64,000 nt of DNA from Psoroptes ovis (Eukaryota > Arthropoda > Arachnida > Sarcoptiformes > Psoroptidae): NCBI GenBank assembly GCA_002943765.1, contig PQWQ01000028.1, positions 310,001 to 374,000 of the forward strand, given 5' to 3'. A program made the position numbers and the translations under genes. This document shows positions 11,783 through 23,328 of this stretch, in pieces (the stretch's first letter is position 1; each line of letters opens with the position of its first letter). Under the pieces are notes generated by a model. The model made no database searches. It saw nothing but the letters and a program-made list of their open reading frames with translations, and was not told the origin of the DNA.

Positions 11783-13063
11783 ATGGCATACAATGATCGT
11801 AAAAAAACACGACAACGCGTAAAAAAAGAAAGAAGTATACGTCGAAATGAAAAAAATGATCGTAGAAAGCAGCTATCACCAATGATTCAACCGTATAATA
11901 ATACACCAAAAAATAATGGCCATATTTATTCGGCTAAAAAACAGAATAAATTCGTACGTCAAGCAAGAGAGCCCCAGCAACAACAACAACAAGTCAATAT
12001 GATGATCGCATCGGATGCACCGACCGCATTAATCGCTCCTGATGATTATGAACACATTTTTTCGGCTAAGAAACAAGCGAATATCCACAAAGTGAAAGGA
12101 AAATATGACGATGTAAGGAAATTTGCCTCTGATGCACCGACTGCTTTGATTGCTCCCGAAGATTATGAACACATTTATTCGGCAAAGAAACAAGCAAACA
12201 TTATCAAAGTGAAAGAAAAATATGACGAACTATTGAAATATGGTTCAGATGCGCCAACCGCTTTAATTGCCCCAGAAGATTATGCACATATTTATTCGGC
12301 TAAAAAAGTAATTGTCATTGATAAAATGACGGCTAAAAATCAACCATTAGGATTTGCTTCTGACGATCCAACAGCGATCATTGCTCCTGCCGATTATGAA
12401 CATATCTATTCAGCTAAAAAGGATAACAAACGTCTTCTAAAAGAACAAGTGCCTCAAGCTTTTGCTTCAGATGCACCAACAGCCTTGATCGCTCCAGATG
12501 ATTATCAACATATTTATTGTGCAAAAAAGCAAACAAATTTAATGAAAATGCAAAATGGCACGAAAATTATGACTAAATATCGATCAGACGATCCAACCGC
12601 ATTGATTGCGCCTGATGATTATGAACACATTTATTCAGCAGCCAAAAAAGCTATCAATAATAAAATTTATGGCAAATTGATTGCGCCAGAAGATTATGAA
12701 CAAATTTACAAAAGGCAACAAATTCAATCTGGACGACCAAAACAGACGAATTTCGAATTCGCTTCTGATGCTCCAACAGCAATCATTGCTCCTGATGATT
12801 ATGAACATATTTATTCGGCCAAAAAACAGCAAACACCGCAAACACAACAACAATTGATAACATCACCACAATTATTACAAAATGGTAAAATTGTGATTGA
12901 TATTAATGATACTGATCAATTGCTTCAATTATTTCGTATAATACAAACCCTCAAGCAAAGTATGAATGTTCAACAAGACAATGATGATTATTATGAATAT
13001 TCAGATCAAAATAGACCATCTAAATCAAGATCAAAAACCAAATATATTGGAAAAAGAAGATGA
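11783..13063 (+). CDS. Unrecognised repeat protein (about eight SDAPTALIAPDDYEHIYSA modules)
   Basis: Single-exon gene for 426 residues; I do not recognise the family. A basic N-terminus (Lys/Arg-rich, residues 1-30) and a degenerate half-repeat (GHIYSAKK, about 46-53) lead into modules starting near residues 76, 115, 155, 192, 228, 268, 299 and 327. Each has a core close to SDAPTALIAPDDYEHIYSA followed by lysines and a variable basic linker, giving a 28-40 residue period. The seventh copy lacks its front half. The tail has a short Leu/Ile-rich amphipathic stretch (about 371-394), an acidic Tyr-rich patch and a basic end (KSRSKTKYIGKRR). There is no signal peptide or membrane span. The core is far better conserved than the linkers, both in residues and spacing, which implies selection on the module, perhaps a short ligand or docking motif used many times. 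The start ATG has an AAATGG context and a TATA box upstream. It may be lineage-specific. Confidence 0.88.
   Translation: MAYNDRKKTRQRVKKERSIRRNEKNDRRKQLSPMIQPYNNTPKNNGHIYSAKKQNKFVRQAREPQQQQQQVNMMIASDAPTALIAPDDYEHIFSAKKQANIHKVKGKYDDVRKFASDAPTALIAPEDYEHIYSAKKQANIIKVKEKYDELLKYGSDAPTALIAPEDYAHIYSAKKVIVIDKMTAKNQPLGFASDDPTAIIAPADYEHIYSAKKDNKRLLKEQVPQAFASDAPTALIAPDDYQHIYCAKKQTNLMKMQNGTKIMTKYRSDDPTALIAPDDYEHIYSAAKKAINNKIYGKLIAPEDYEQIYKRQQIQSGRPKQTNFEFASDAPTAIIAPDDYEHIYSAKKQQTPQTQQQLITSPQLLQNGKIVIDINDTDQLLQLFRIIQTLKQSMNVQQDNDDYYEYSDQNRPSKSRSKTKYIGKRR
12008..12829 (+). repeat. Intragenic tandem protein-coding repeat array
   Basis: Eight modules begin near 12008, 12125, 12245, 12356, 12464, 12584, 12677 (truncated) and 12761. 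Copies are similar at protein level but differ at many third codon positions (for example GATGCACCG, GATGCGCCA, GATGATTAT versus GAAGATTAT), so this is an old array kept by selection rather than a fresh DNA expansion. Confidence 0.88.
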
Positions 13064-13260
13064 ATTTACTTTAAAGATTTACATAATAATATACTATAAA
13101 TAATGCATTGTAATTATAATAACATTGATTTATGCTTAAAAATTGAAGATTTGCATGAATGAGAGCTTGCGGCCGAATGAAATTCGATCAATAAGTTAAT
13201 TGATAAATATAAAATGACATGAAACAAATGCTGTTTTGCTCGTAGCAATCAGTATTATAA
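13064..13260. other. Short 3'-to-3' interval between convergent genes
   Basis: 197 bp holding the 3' ends of the repeat-protein gene (+) and the small secreted-protein gene (-). The transcripts may overlap tail to tail. Confidence 0.6.
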
Positions 13261-13934
13261 TCAAGAAGTTGAAGATGCTGTGCCCGTTCCATGTCCATGC
13301 TGGCCACTTCGAGAAATTCCAGTTAAATCAGCAATTTGTTTGAATAATGACACAAAACCGTGAGCAGTAACTTCACGTGCTACATCACTGACGACTGATC
13401 CGAAAAATCTCGCAATTTCCGATACGATCACACCGATTATATCACCAATCACTGATCCTACAGTTTGTAAGCGTCCTTTTTTGCCGCTTTCACTTGGCGT
13501 CGCTTCTTTGCTTCCAAATCGTGACCATAAATCTTTTTTTTCACTTTTATTCGTTTCATGTGGTGCAATGGCTGATGCTACATTTGGTCCAATCAAATGT
13601 TGTTGATATATTGAATGCATATCGGCCACAGCTTTCATATTATCCGATGATTTTTTACCAGAATCTAATTCTCGATTATGTGCACGTAATTTTTCATTAT
13701 CATTTTGTTGTTTTGATGATGTCGTTGTTGTCGTTGATGACGATGACGTTGATTGGTGTTGATCATTTTTTGTTGCGCTAACCACAAGCAACAATAGTAA
13801 TGATGCTAACACAATAACTGAATGAAATAACAATGAAAAAAAATGAATAATTAAATGGAGAATTAATGAACAATGAATGAAGTTTATTGCACTGTAATAA
13901 AATTCTTAAACTTACAATAAAATTGTTTCATCAT
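13261..13934 (-). CDS. Small secreted protein of unknown function
   Basis: Two exons on the minus strand, 13934-13916 and 13817-13261, join to 191 residues. Splicing supplies an ATG and a clean signal peptide (MMKQFYFIVLASLLLLLVVS, cleavage probably near SAT-K). Without the small first exon the frame has no ATG, which supports the model. The 98-nt intron runs from GTAAGT (13915) to ATTTCATTCAG (13818). The mature chain has a Ser/Thr-rich low-complexity part, a charged middle, and at about residues 120-175 a strongly amphipathic helical region (GSVIGDIIGVIVSEIARFF continuing to FVSLFKQIADLTG), then a Gly/His/Ser/Thr tail. No cysteines occur in the mature part. I do not recognise a family. A secreted amphipathic-helix protein is what can be said. 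It is convergent with the repeat-protein gene. Confidence 0.75.
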
Positions 13935-14423
13935 GATCACTACATTAGAAGTCGATACAAGTCAACAATATGAATAAATTGTCACACACAAATTATTATT
14001 CAAGGTAATGTTATTCGATCAAAAGTCTGAATGAATTTGTCGGTTAATAACCATTTTACCATTTATTCACCATCTTTTTTTTAATCATATGATCATCATT
14101 ATATCATCATTTCTAAGGCAGTAGTGAAACACAACGAATAACAAACAGGTATGATATTGTTAGTTTATGAAATTTTCAAGGTTGAAATTTTTCTGTATAC
14201 AGGAAAAACCATGATGACCAGTTTGCCGGTTTCTCTTCTTCAAGAAAAAAAATACCGTTAAGTAGTCGGACAAGATTTTGTTTTTTTTCTTATTTTCCGA
14301 AATAATTCGACCATTTATTTATGGTCAACCTTGTGATAGATAAATAATAACAAAATAATAATTGATCAAACATTGATCAGAGGGGATATACGTATATATT
14401 AATAATTACTTCTCATCATTTGT

Positions 14424-14455
14424 ATATTGCATATCATGTTATTGATATGCAATAT
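14424..14455. repeat. Short perfect hairpin
   Basis: Arms ATATTGCATATCA (14424-14436) and TGATATGCAATAT (14443-14455) surround a six-base loop. The stem is too short for a typical microRNA precursor. Function unknown. Confidence 0.7.
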
Positions 14456-15267
14456 TAAGGGCAAACATTGCTGATGATGATGATGATGATGATGATGATA
14501 TTTCCTTTTTGCTTTATAATTATCTTGATGAGCAAAAAGGTTCAATAAAGCTAATAATAACAAGTATTACACTCATTCATTCATCATTTATTATTAAACA
14601 ATTTTTTTTTTCATTATCAAATGAGAACTATGCATTTTATTTTATTTTATTTAAAATAATCAAAAACGATTAGGTCATCGAACCTGTATGATTTTTGTTC
14701 AATATTATGTTCATACCTTTCCATCTTTGAACAATATGTTTTTATTCGAAAGGGGAGATTTAATCGATTCACTTTATTTATTCCTAACCGATCGTGAAAT
14801 TTACGAGAAAAAAATGAACAATCAAATCACATTAGTACCTGTTAATTTTTATGATTTTTATTAAATTGATAAAAATTGATTAATGTTTTATTGAGTAATC
14901 GAAAATCGAGTATGATATGGCTCTCTCTCTCGATGATTTGATATTGATAATGAAAAATTGAACAATTGAAAGCAATTGATGCAATATCAAGGGTTTATTT
15001 TGATTTAATTTTGGAATAAAATTAAATTATTTATCTAAAAAAAATAAAATAATTCAATTTTGATAAATTTAAAGTATCCAATTCAAATTAATGGAAATTT
15101 GAAATGAATTTTTGAGTATTTATTTGATTGGTGATGAAACATCATTATCATAATCAAGTTATGATTAATTGGTGAAATTCAAATTTAATTTTTGCCATCT
15201 CATATTTTAAATTAATTCAAACTGATTCCTACGTGTATATAGCTATTCAGTTTCATTTCTTCTGCCG

Positions 15268-15498
15268 ATGTTTTATTCAAATATCATTCAAGCAAACCAT
15301 ACCTTTGAACATGATCATCATCATCACATATTTATCAAGAAACCCATAATAAATGCACCAAGCATATGCACTAAGCGCTCGAACAAATACAAACCTAAGG
15401 CGCATATGCTTCGACTCGTAAATACACCAACAACAAAACGACAAACAATTGAATTTGATGATGATGATGAAAAATTTGAAAAAAAGAAGAAAAAATAA
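15268..15498 (+). CDS. Possible small ORF, 76 codons (doubtful)
   Basis: Starts at ATG and ends at TAA after an acidic run (EFDDDDEKFEKKKKK). The middle part (APSICTKRSNKYKPKAHMLR) is less repetitive than the surrounding DNA and the start is preceded by a possible acceptor (GCTATTCAG). It has no recognised domain, signal peptide or homologue that I know. It could be a last exon, a small protein or chance. Confidence 0.2.
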   Translation: MFYSNIIQANHTFEHDHHHHIFIKKPIINAPSICTKRSNKYKPKAHMLRLVNTPTTKRQTIEFDDDDEKFEKKKKK

Positions 15499-16160
15499 TG
15501 AAAATTAAAATGTCTAACCCAAAGTATCCAATATCTTTTCAACTGTTATTAATAATGTTTGGTGAAATTTTCAAAAAAATGAAAAATTGCGGTGTTCGGT
15601 TACTCTTTTTTGCTTTTGGTCGATGAATGAATTGAATCAATGAATGAACAAATGAATGAACGAAATTGCACCATGATTAAAGGTTTGTGTTTATGGCTGT
15701 CTTTGTCCTTTGTCATTGCTGTCGTCGTTGTTATCATTGTCGTTGTCGATGATCATACATCTCTATATATGATATTTTTCAATTATAATTTTCTATTATT
15801 TCTTGCTCAATTCATTATGATGATGATGATCATCATTATTGTTATTATTATCATTCACATAATAATGTTTCACATAATAATGTTTCATATACAAGAAATA
15901 TCTTCTAGAATTGATTTCAATAACGAATACAAGACATACAAGACAAGTCTTTTGTGTCATTATATTGAATTGAAAAAGCTAAATTTTGTCATCAAAATAA
16001 TCATTTTGGTGATCAAATTTCAACCATTATTATATTATTGTAGCATCCTGAATTATTCTGTTCTTTTTTTCAATTCTGAAATTTAATTCACTTCTTTGGC
16101 GGCTGCTGCTGCTGATGATGATGATGATAATCGAAAAATTTTCAATATTTCTTCGATGTA

Positions 16161-16241
16161 ATAAGCTGTCCGGAAAGTTAGCTCCAGTTGATATATGAAT
16201 AATTCATTGAAAAATTGGCAAAAACTTTCCGGACAACCCAT
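16161..16241 (-). mobile_element. Fold-back MITE with mariner-like ends, copy 1
   Basis: 81 bp flanked by TA on both sides. On the minus strand it starts GGGTTGTCCGGAAAGTTTTT and continues GCC, matching the left end of the four other copies. The other end (AAGCTGTCCGGAAAGTT) is its imperfect inverse. The middle differs from the other copies, so this is an older or divergent member. No coding capacity. Confidence 0.75.
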
Positions 16242-17505
16242 TATTTTTCTATGGCTTTTCACATGATCATGATTAGATTTTGTTAGATTTTTTTTCCCGA
16301 AATAATAATAATAATAATGATTATGATGACTGAATAATAAACATTAATGCTGTGATTTGTCAAGTGATTATCAACATAATAATTATGATGATCACATAAT
16401 AATAATAATAAAGAATCGAGAGATGATGAATGAATGATGAATCGGAGCCCGAACGACCAGTGTTTGATAGTATAGCAGTAGCAGCAGTTATTTGCATCAA
16501 AAAGCAAACAATCATTATCGTTTTTGTTTGACCAAAGTCAAATGGCAGTGATTATTATTATTTTTTATGATGATCATTGCTAAAAATAATCATAATTTTC
16601 TTCAACAATAAATTGATTGATATGATTGATGAATATCAAACAAATCATCATCATCATCATGTCAACAATATCAACAACAATATATTGTTTTGTATAAACT
16701 AATTATAAACAAACAAACCAGCATTGCAACTCTGACTGATTTTGAATTTGTTTCGATTATCCTGAGTATCCTGGATTCCAGTGAAACAGCAGAATTCATT
16801 TTTGATTTTTGGCGAGTTGATCGGTCCAAAACTACCTCTCATAAAACTCTTGGCAACGCGCGTACATCTCGTACAACGCGTGTTCGCCATTCATTATTCT
16901 ATTATTATTATTGAATTGTAAATAATTGTTTTCAACAAAACGAATTATGACTATGTTTTTCTTTTTTTGAAAATTATTAATTTCAATAGGATTTTCTCGA
17001 AAAATGCTGTGAAACTGTACTGGTTTGAAAATTTTGAAAAATTGGAAATAATTGAAATAAAGCAAAATGATCGATTATCGAAATGAATCGGTGTCCAACC
17101 GTAACATGATCGATTCGAGCTGGTTTTGTGAATGGTGTGCTGCGAGATGGTGTATGGAATGCTATTCATATGTGAATCTCAATGTGTGAGATGTAAGAAA
17201 AGATAAGGGTGATCGTGAGTGTGTGTGTGTTAGTGTACAATCAATGTAAATCAATGAATATGATAATAAATCAAATCAAAGTTGTCAAGTTTTTTTTTCG
17301 AGTTTCATTGGTTTTTTTCCAATTCGTTTCGTATGTGTTGTTACAGGTGAAAATGCAATCGATAAATGTCCGATATTGTTTTTTGTCGACACAGCGGTAG
17401 CTTAGACCAGTTGAAAAACCTTGGTACAAATTCAATTGTCCATATGGAACATCCAACCGAATAAATCATATACGATTTGACGAACGAAATGAAATCCGAA
17501 ATTGA

Positions 17506-19875
17506 TCATATTGCCTTGATCATTGGATAAGGATGATGGTTGTGTCCTGTGAAAAAATAAATGAATTAGAATAAATTACCAAGAAAAAAAATATGATTAC
17601 AAATGATTCGATAATAATTCGATCAAAATTAATAGCATATGGAATGATTAGTTTTTTGAACATGTTCAACATTAATATAACATGCAATACAAATTGATTA
17701 TCGTATGTTTGTTTGTTTTTGTTTTTTCCTCATTCATCCATTCATTCGGTTAATAAATTCATCTCGAAAAAAAACATATGTCCAATGTTCAAGGTCGAAA
17801 AATTTGGTCAGAAAAATTATATTATTATTATGTACATTGATATATTTAGGCTAATCTTTAAAAATTATTACTAATCACTAATATCATATGAATATATTAC
17901 CATTTTTAATATTTCTATGATTCGAATGATGATGATGGTGGTGGCGATGATTATTCCCAATATCATGTTCATGATCATGGTCATCATCATCATCATCATC
18001 CTCTTCAATAACATCATTTAATGTATGATGATGTTGATGGTGGTGTTGTGGTTGCTGCGATGATAATTCTTGATCTTCATGAATACCATGATTAACATGT
18101 TGGTTATGGTTATGTAATGTATGATGATGATGATGATGATGGTGATTATGTGGCTGTCGATCTCGTTGACGTCGATTTTTAAACCAGTTACTTACTGTTA
18201 ATGTAAGAGTAATCGTTATAAATTGAAAAATTAAAAAAAAAATGAAATATATTAACTTGTCGGAAATATTGTCATTTAGAGGTTGAATGTCAAGATTAAA
18301 GATTAAATAAATTTTTTTTTCACTCCATATAATATTTGGGTTTGCATGATTTTACATTCAATTTATTGACCGATAAATTTCATTTTATCACATACATTTA
18401 TTTTTCTTGAATGAATTAAAAAAATATTATCCGAATTTATTTGAAAACTTACTTTGTACAACAGTTAACTGTGTTTCATTCGACAGTTTCAATTTATCTT
18501 CCTGTGTTGGTAGATTACATTTTTGATAAAATTCTTTCAATATACGACGATTTTTCTCTTTGAAACAATAAACATATTCTTCACCATCCCAAATTGTGCG
18601 TGGAAATTGATATTTTTTCCTGATTCGATATTTTTCCACTGCACCTGGTGGATGACCGCGTTTCATTTCATGTTCTTTATAATGTGCATTATTCCATAAT
18701 GATTGTAATTCTTGATGATATTTAACCGAAAATGTATTTGTTTCAAGTAATTCATATACTTGACGAAAATTACCGGAATGATATGCAGCAATAGCACGAG
18801 CACGAATTATTAGTTCATTTTTATTACAATTCGTATCGTTTGGAAGATCATAAATGAATTTTTCTAGCTTTTCAAGATCGCTTTTTTGTAATACTTGACA
18901 AATGCATATGATTTGATCAATTGTCAATGAAATATTATTAACAATGACTATTTGTTTTCGTTGATCATTTCCATCTTCATTTTCATTATCATTATTATTA
19001 TTATTATTGCTTAAACATCTACCAATGTTGGCCAATTTTGATAATAATAATCCATTAAATTTAGATTCATCTATAATTTTTCTTTCCACACGAACGTCTT
19101 CATGGTGTTTATCATCGCAATCAATTTTGTTTGGATATAACTTCGATATTGAAGTCAATCGTTGCTGTGATTGATCATTTTGATTCGTATTCGTATGACT
19201 AAATGTAATAACACTTTCACGTTTTTGATTCAAAAGTGTATATGAATTCAGCGGTGATGGTGTAGATATTGGTGATGATGATAGCGATGAAATCTTTGCT
19301 TTAATTGGTGCTGCTGTTGGTGGTGGCGGCGGTGTCATATTGATCAATGATTGATGATACGTCTCCATCAATGAAGAAAATTGCGGCTGATAATAGGATC
19401 GAATTGCACGTTGATGTTGTTGATCGCTCTCGCTGTTGAAGCCACGATTATCATTGTTTAGATTATTGTCTAATAAACCGGTAGAATCATGAATGAAGAA
19501 AGGATTATTGTATGATGATGAATGCATCGGTGCCATCGATAATGCTGGCGATTGACCACAAACAATCAAATCATTCGAATTACGTAAACGTAAATCTAAT
19601 GAACAATTAGATTGTTGTTGATTATGTTGATGTTGCTGCGGTTGTAAATTGATCGTATTAAAATGATGACCATAGGATTGTTGTTGAAGATCGACATGTT
19701 GATGATGATGATGTAATTGATTATGTTGTGTATGATGATGAGGATGAGTATGATTGCTATGATGTATACGTTGCGAAAGATGAGCCTGTTGATGGCTATG
19801 TACCAACGACATGCCAGTCATAATCGATGGTGATGATGATGATAATGGTGGTGTATGAAATTGATCGCTTAACAT
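17506..19875 (-). CDS. Six4: SIX4/5-type homeobox transcription factor
   Basis: Nuclear DNA-binding developmental regulator of the SIX family. Exon 1 is 19875-18453 and exon 2 starts at 18194 after a 258-nt intron. Upstream of the chosen ATG (MLSDQFHTPP) the frame stays open without another ATG. Residues 1-315 are His/Gln/Ser/Asn-rich. The SIX domain is at about 316-428 (PRTIWDGEE and YCFKEK intact). The homeodomain at about 431-490 carries SNWFKNRRQRDR, with the intron splitting codon 475 in phase 1. TIWDGEEYVYCFKEK resembles SIX4/5 more than SIX1/2 or SIX3/6. The C-terminus is a run of His encoded by CAT repeats plus Asp/Glu. The 3' end is uncertain: unspliced reading stops at 17884-17886, while splicing at 17901/17546 gives a stop at 17506-17508 and 585 residues. 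Divergence from the usual sequence (KCNLPTQEDK, NETQLTVVQ) is notable. Confidence 0.88.
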
Positions 19876-20155
19876 TGGTCTCAAATTATCAACAAATACT
19901 TTTGAATAATAATATTTTTCAATTGTAAAATAGCTGTAAATTGTGATTAATAAACATTTGATAATTTCAAATATTACAAAAGAAGAAAATATCAAATGTT
20001 TTTTGGATCGAATTATCAATCGACCAAAAAAATAAAATAAAATAAAATAAAATAAAGTCGCTTCTTTGGTTTCGTTTCGGGGTAAAAAAAAAGGTTCTTA
20101 TCTATCAATTATTGTGTTGTTTATTATTATTATTCAATGAAGCCGTACTAAAATT

Positions 20156-20189
20156 ACATTCGATGATGATGATGATAATCATCGAATGT
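20156..20189. repeat. Hairpin with 12-bp arms
   Basis: ACATTCGATGAT (20156-20167) and ATCATCGAATGT (20178-20189) are inverted copies around a GAT-rich loop, about 280 bp upstream of the SIX4/5 start codon. Confidence 0.7.
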
Positions 20190-20406
20190 GATATTATCAA
20201 TTTTTTTTTCTTTTCATTCACTCGTTCTGGTTTTCATTTCAATTGTTTTTCTGATGATGCATTGAATTACAATTATTATGATGATATTTGATGATGAACA
20301 ACACACACACACACACACATATATATTTCCTTAAAAGAGTTATCTTCTTTCAAAAAAAAAAAAAAAAAATGAATTTATTATTAATTTGAAGATTTTTTTT
20401 TGTATG

Positions 20407-20430
20407 TTGATCTTATTTCGATAAGATCAA
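20407..20430. repeat. Hairpin with 10-bp arms and TTCG loop
   Basis: TTGATCTTAT (20407-20416) and ATAAGATCAA (20421-20430) pair around TTCG. The stem contains GATC and CTTATC/GATAAG words; GATAAG is a GATA-factor type site. It lies about 530 bp upstream of the SIX4/5 start codon. Confidence 0.65.
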
Positions 20431-23328
20431 ATTAATTTGATAACAAAGTATTTGATTCAATAAAATTCATTCAAAGAAAAAAAGTATCAATGATACACAA
20501 GTAGTGATTGTGTTGTTTGATAATAATAATAAAGACAATATCACTTTTCTTCTTATTTTTCATTCAAAAAAAAATTCAATTAAATGATATGATTGTTATT
20601 CAATTCTGTTTTGCATATACATATATGAATGTATTTAATGAATGATGATGATAATGTTGTTAAGATCGATTTTATGATTATGATCTAAATTTACAAATTT
20701 TGGTTTGCAATTTCAAATCGTTCGTTTATTCGTTACACGATGAAAGACTAAACTCTTGTTGATAATATGGAATGTAATCTCATATTTTAGATCTATGATT
20801 TAGGGTTTTTGGTTACCAATCGAATCATACACACATATATGAATAATGGATAAATAATATGAAAACTTAGAGCGCAAATCATTGAATTATATATATTTCA
20901 TACATCAATACATTTAATGTGCGATGATTGTCGCATTTCAATGTTCGGCCCTATTCCAAAAAGTGTTCCATTTAGTGACAATAATTTGAAATATATTCAT
21001 ATTCGAACAATACCAAAAAGCCAGTGAAGAGGTGTGTGCAAACCTTACACACATATATAAACATATCACCCTATTATACGCTGGGATTCACTCGTTTTTT
21101 TTTTCACCAAAAATATATCTAAAATACTAGCAATATATAGTCAAATTTGACAAAAAAAATATAATAACCATTCAATTAATTGTTTTTAATTCATTTCAAA
21201 TTCAATTTGATTCGAACAATTTTTTGTGCTTCAACACCTTTCTGATTGATTATCTTTGATCGTTGGTGTTTTCATGGCTGTTTCGAAGATGTGTATGGCG
21301 ACAAATTGACAATAATTTGTTATGAATGAATTACGAAGTAAAACAACATGGAACAAAAACAAATGTCGCGACAAATTTCTTCTATTGTTTTGTCGATCGA
21401 TTTTCTTTGAATGTCGGATCTCTATGAATTCCAAATTTACAGTCCAGACACCTTTATTCATTCATTTATTGTTATTGTTTGGTTGAGGATTTAGCCTTTT
21501 TGATGACCATAACACACTCACAAGCATTCATTTATCCTTTTATTTTATTTTCGGAAAATGTGCGAAAAACAATATTTCCAAGTTCGGAACAAAAACAAAT
21601 TTGCCATTTTACTAGTATTTTTGTTGATCAATAATCGCTATTAATGCTCGCGTGAATGTTTTTTTTTCATGTTCATTTTCACAAATCTTTTACCATTTAT
21701 CCATTGTTTAAATGTATTGGTCTTTTATTCAGCGGGAAAAAAAATGAACCATTGATTGTGTGAATGAATGATTTTTTGGCCAACAAATAAATGAACAAAA
21801 ATGTTTATGATTAAGGCTGTTTCCTCGGGATATATGAATTGCCGTGTTTTTCTATTTTATTTCTTTGATTCAATTCAATTCTCAGTTCTCCAATTACAAT
21901 ATATTCCTGTATTGAAAAATATTGATTTTGAATTAAATGAACAACTGTTGTTGTTGTTGCTGTTATTTTGGCTTAAACATTCACAAACAAATAAAAGCAA
22001 ATGATGATGAGCAATCAACAGCAACAACAACAACAATAATCAAGTAAAGGTGTCAAATAAAATCCGATAATGATTTCTGTTTTTTTTCAATTGAAATCCA
22101 TTGAAAAATGGAAATTTGAATCAATATGAATGAATGAATGAATGGATGGATGGATGATAGAAATTTGTAATTTGAGATTTTTCGTTGAACGGAAATTTTT
22201 TTTCAAACATTACATAATTGAAAAATCTTATGTGTGGAGATGGTGTGTCCATCTTGTGTGAATGTATAATCATTATATAACCTTAAACTAAAGGGTTAGC
22301 AGATCTGCAGATGTTTGATTTCGATAAATCAATGATGTTGACTGAATGAATGATCGTGGCAAGAAAGATGAGCCTAGATGAGCTGCGCAAGGCTTGAAAT
22401 GTTTTGAAAAAAAAAAAACGATACTGTAGCAAGAAATAAATCAACCTAACCGATAGAGTAGCCATAAATCACTAATCTACGCAATCGTTTTTTTCGTTTC
22501 TAATTTTGACAGCAGTCCGAAAATGTTTATATTATCGACATGAAATATGGCTGAAATCATATTCAATTTTTATGCCCATTTCAATGACATTGGCAATGGA
22601 TGGCAACAAGGTTAACACAAGAGGACAAAATGAATATCAGGGTTCATCTCATTTACTTGATCAGAGTTTTCAAACTACTGATGATAATGATGATATGCAT
22701 CATTTATATGGCAGAAATATCATTATTATTTTTCCACCACGAAAAATGGTTGATTATTATTATTTAATTTGGTAAAAAATAATAATAATAATCATATTGA
22801 TGCCCAACATCTTCACATAAAACGCACTGATAGTGGTAAATATGTATCGTTTTGCGAATAGATTTTGTTATGGAAAAAATTGGTTAACAGAAAAAAAAAT
22901 CTCAATTTTTCAAAATTCAATTGTTTACACAAAAAATGAAAATAAAATCATTAACATTATCGGTGTATGATCATTGGAAAATGATGGATATAAATAAATG
23001 GATGTTTATGAGGCAAGCAACAAGTATGATCTAGCCATTTATCAACCAATCATCATCATGATCATTACCATTTTTAAATAATAAAAGAGAATAATAATTT
23101 TTTTGGGAAAAATTATTTATATTTCATCTTTTTTATTTGTGGTGATCACTGAAATTGATTATTTTGAGTATTCATAAAATAGATTGGAAGTGATTGAATC
23201 ATTTGTTCATTATTGAATAAATTGTCAGTGATATCGTACCAAAATTCAAATTTCATAATTTTGAAAATAATTCGAATGATAATAATTGAATTCAATTTAT
23301 GAATTGATTGATCAATCAATCAGTGAAT

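Larger units (their letters stand above)
13935..17505. other. Noncoding interval upstream of the secreted-protein gene and beyond the SIX4/5 3' end
   Basis: Mostly low complexity, with ATG/GAT runs (14473-14501), ATT/AAT runs, a 13-bp-arm hairpin at 14424-14455, one small ORF (15268-15498) and one fold-back element (16161-16241). The stretch 17060-17456 is less repetitive and has short open frames on the minus strand. It could contain 3' sequence or further exons of the SIX4/5 gene, but no model is secure. Confidence 0.5.
19876..23328. other. Shared upstream region between two head-to-head SIX genes
   Basis: 3.45 kb between the SIX4/5 start (-) and the divergent SIX-like start (+). It holds poly-T/A runs, a CA run near 20301-20318, two hairpins (20156-20189 and 20407-20430) and a somewhat less repetitive part at 22280-22780. 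No convincing ORF was found; the 22506-22775 frame begins with TTG and has no supported splice sites. It probably contains both promoters. Confidence 0.55.

Noticed and set aside
15640..16086. 148-codon frame with apparent membrane spans
   Set aside because: The hydrophobic runs are translations of GTC/GTT and ATT/ATC microsatellites; no independent coding signal.
16690..16914. Overlapping frames on both strands in a slightly less A+T-rich patch
   Set aside because: Considered as a transposon remnant or exon, but neither strand gives a recognisable protein or usable splice sites.
22506..22775. Open frame with a protein-like middle (NEYQGSSHLLDQSFQTTDDND)
   Set aside because: It begins with TTG, has no supported splice acceptor, domain or homologue known to me, and ends in low-complexity Tyr/Ile codons. 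Expression data would be needed.
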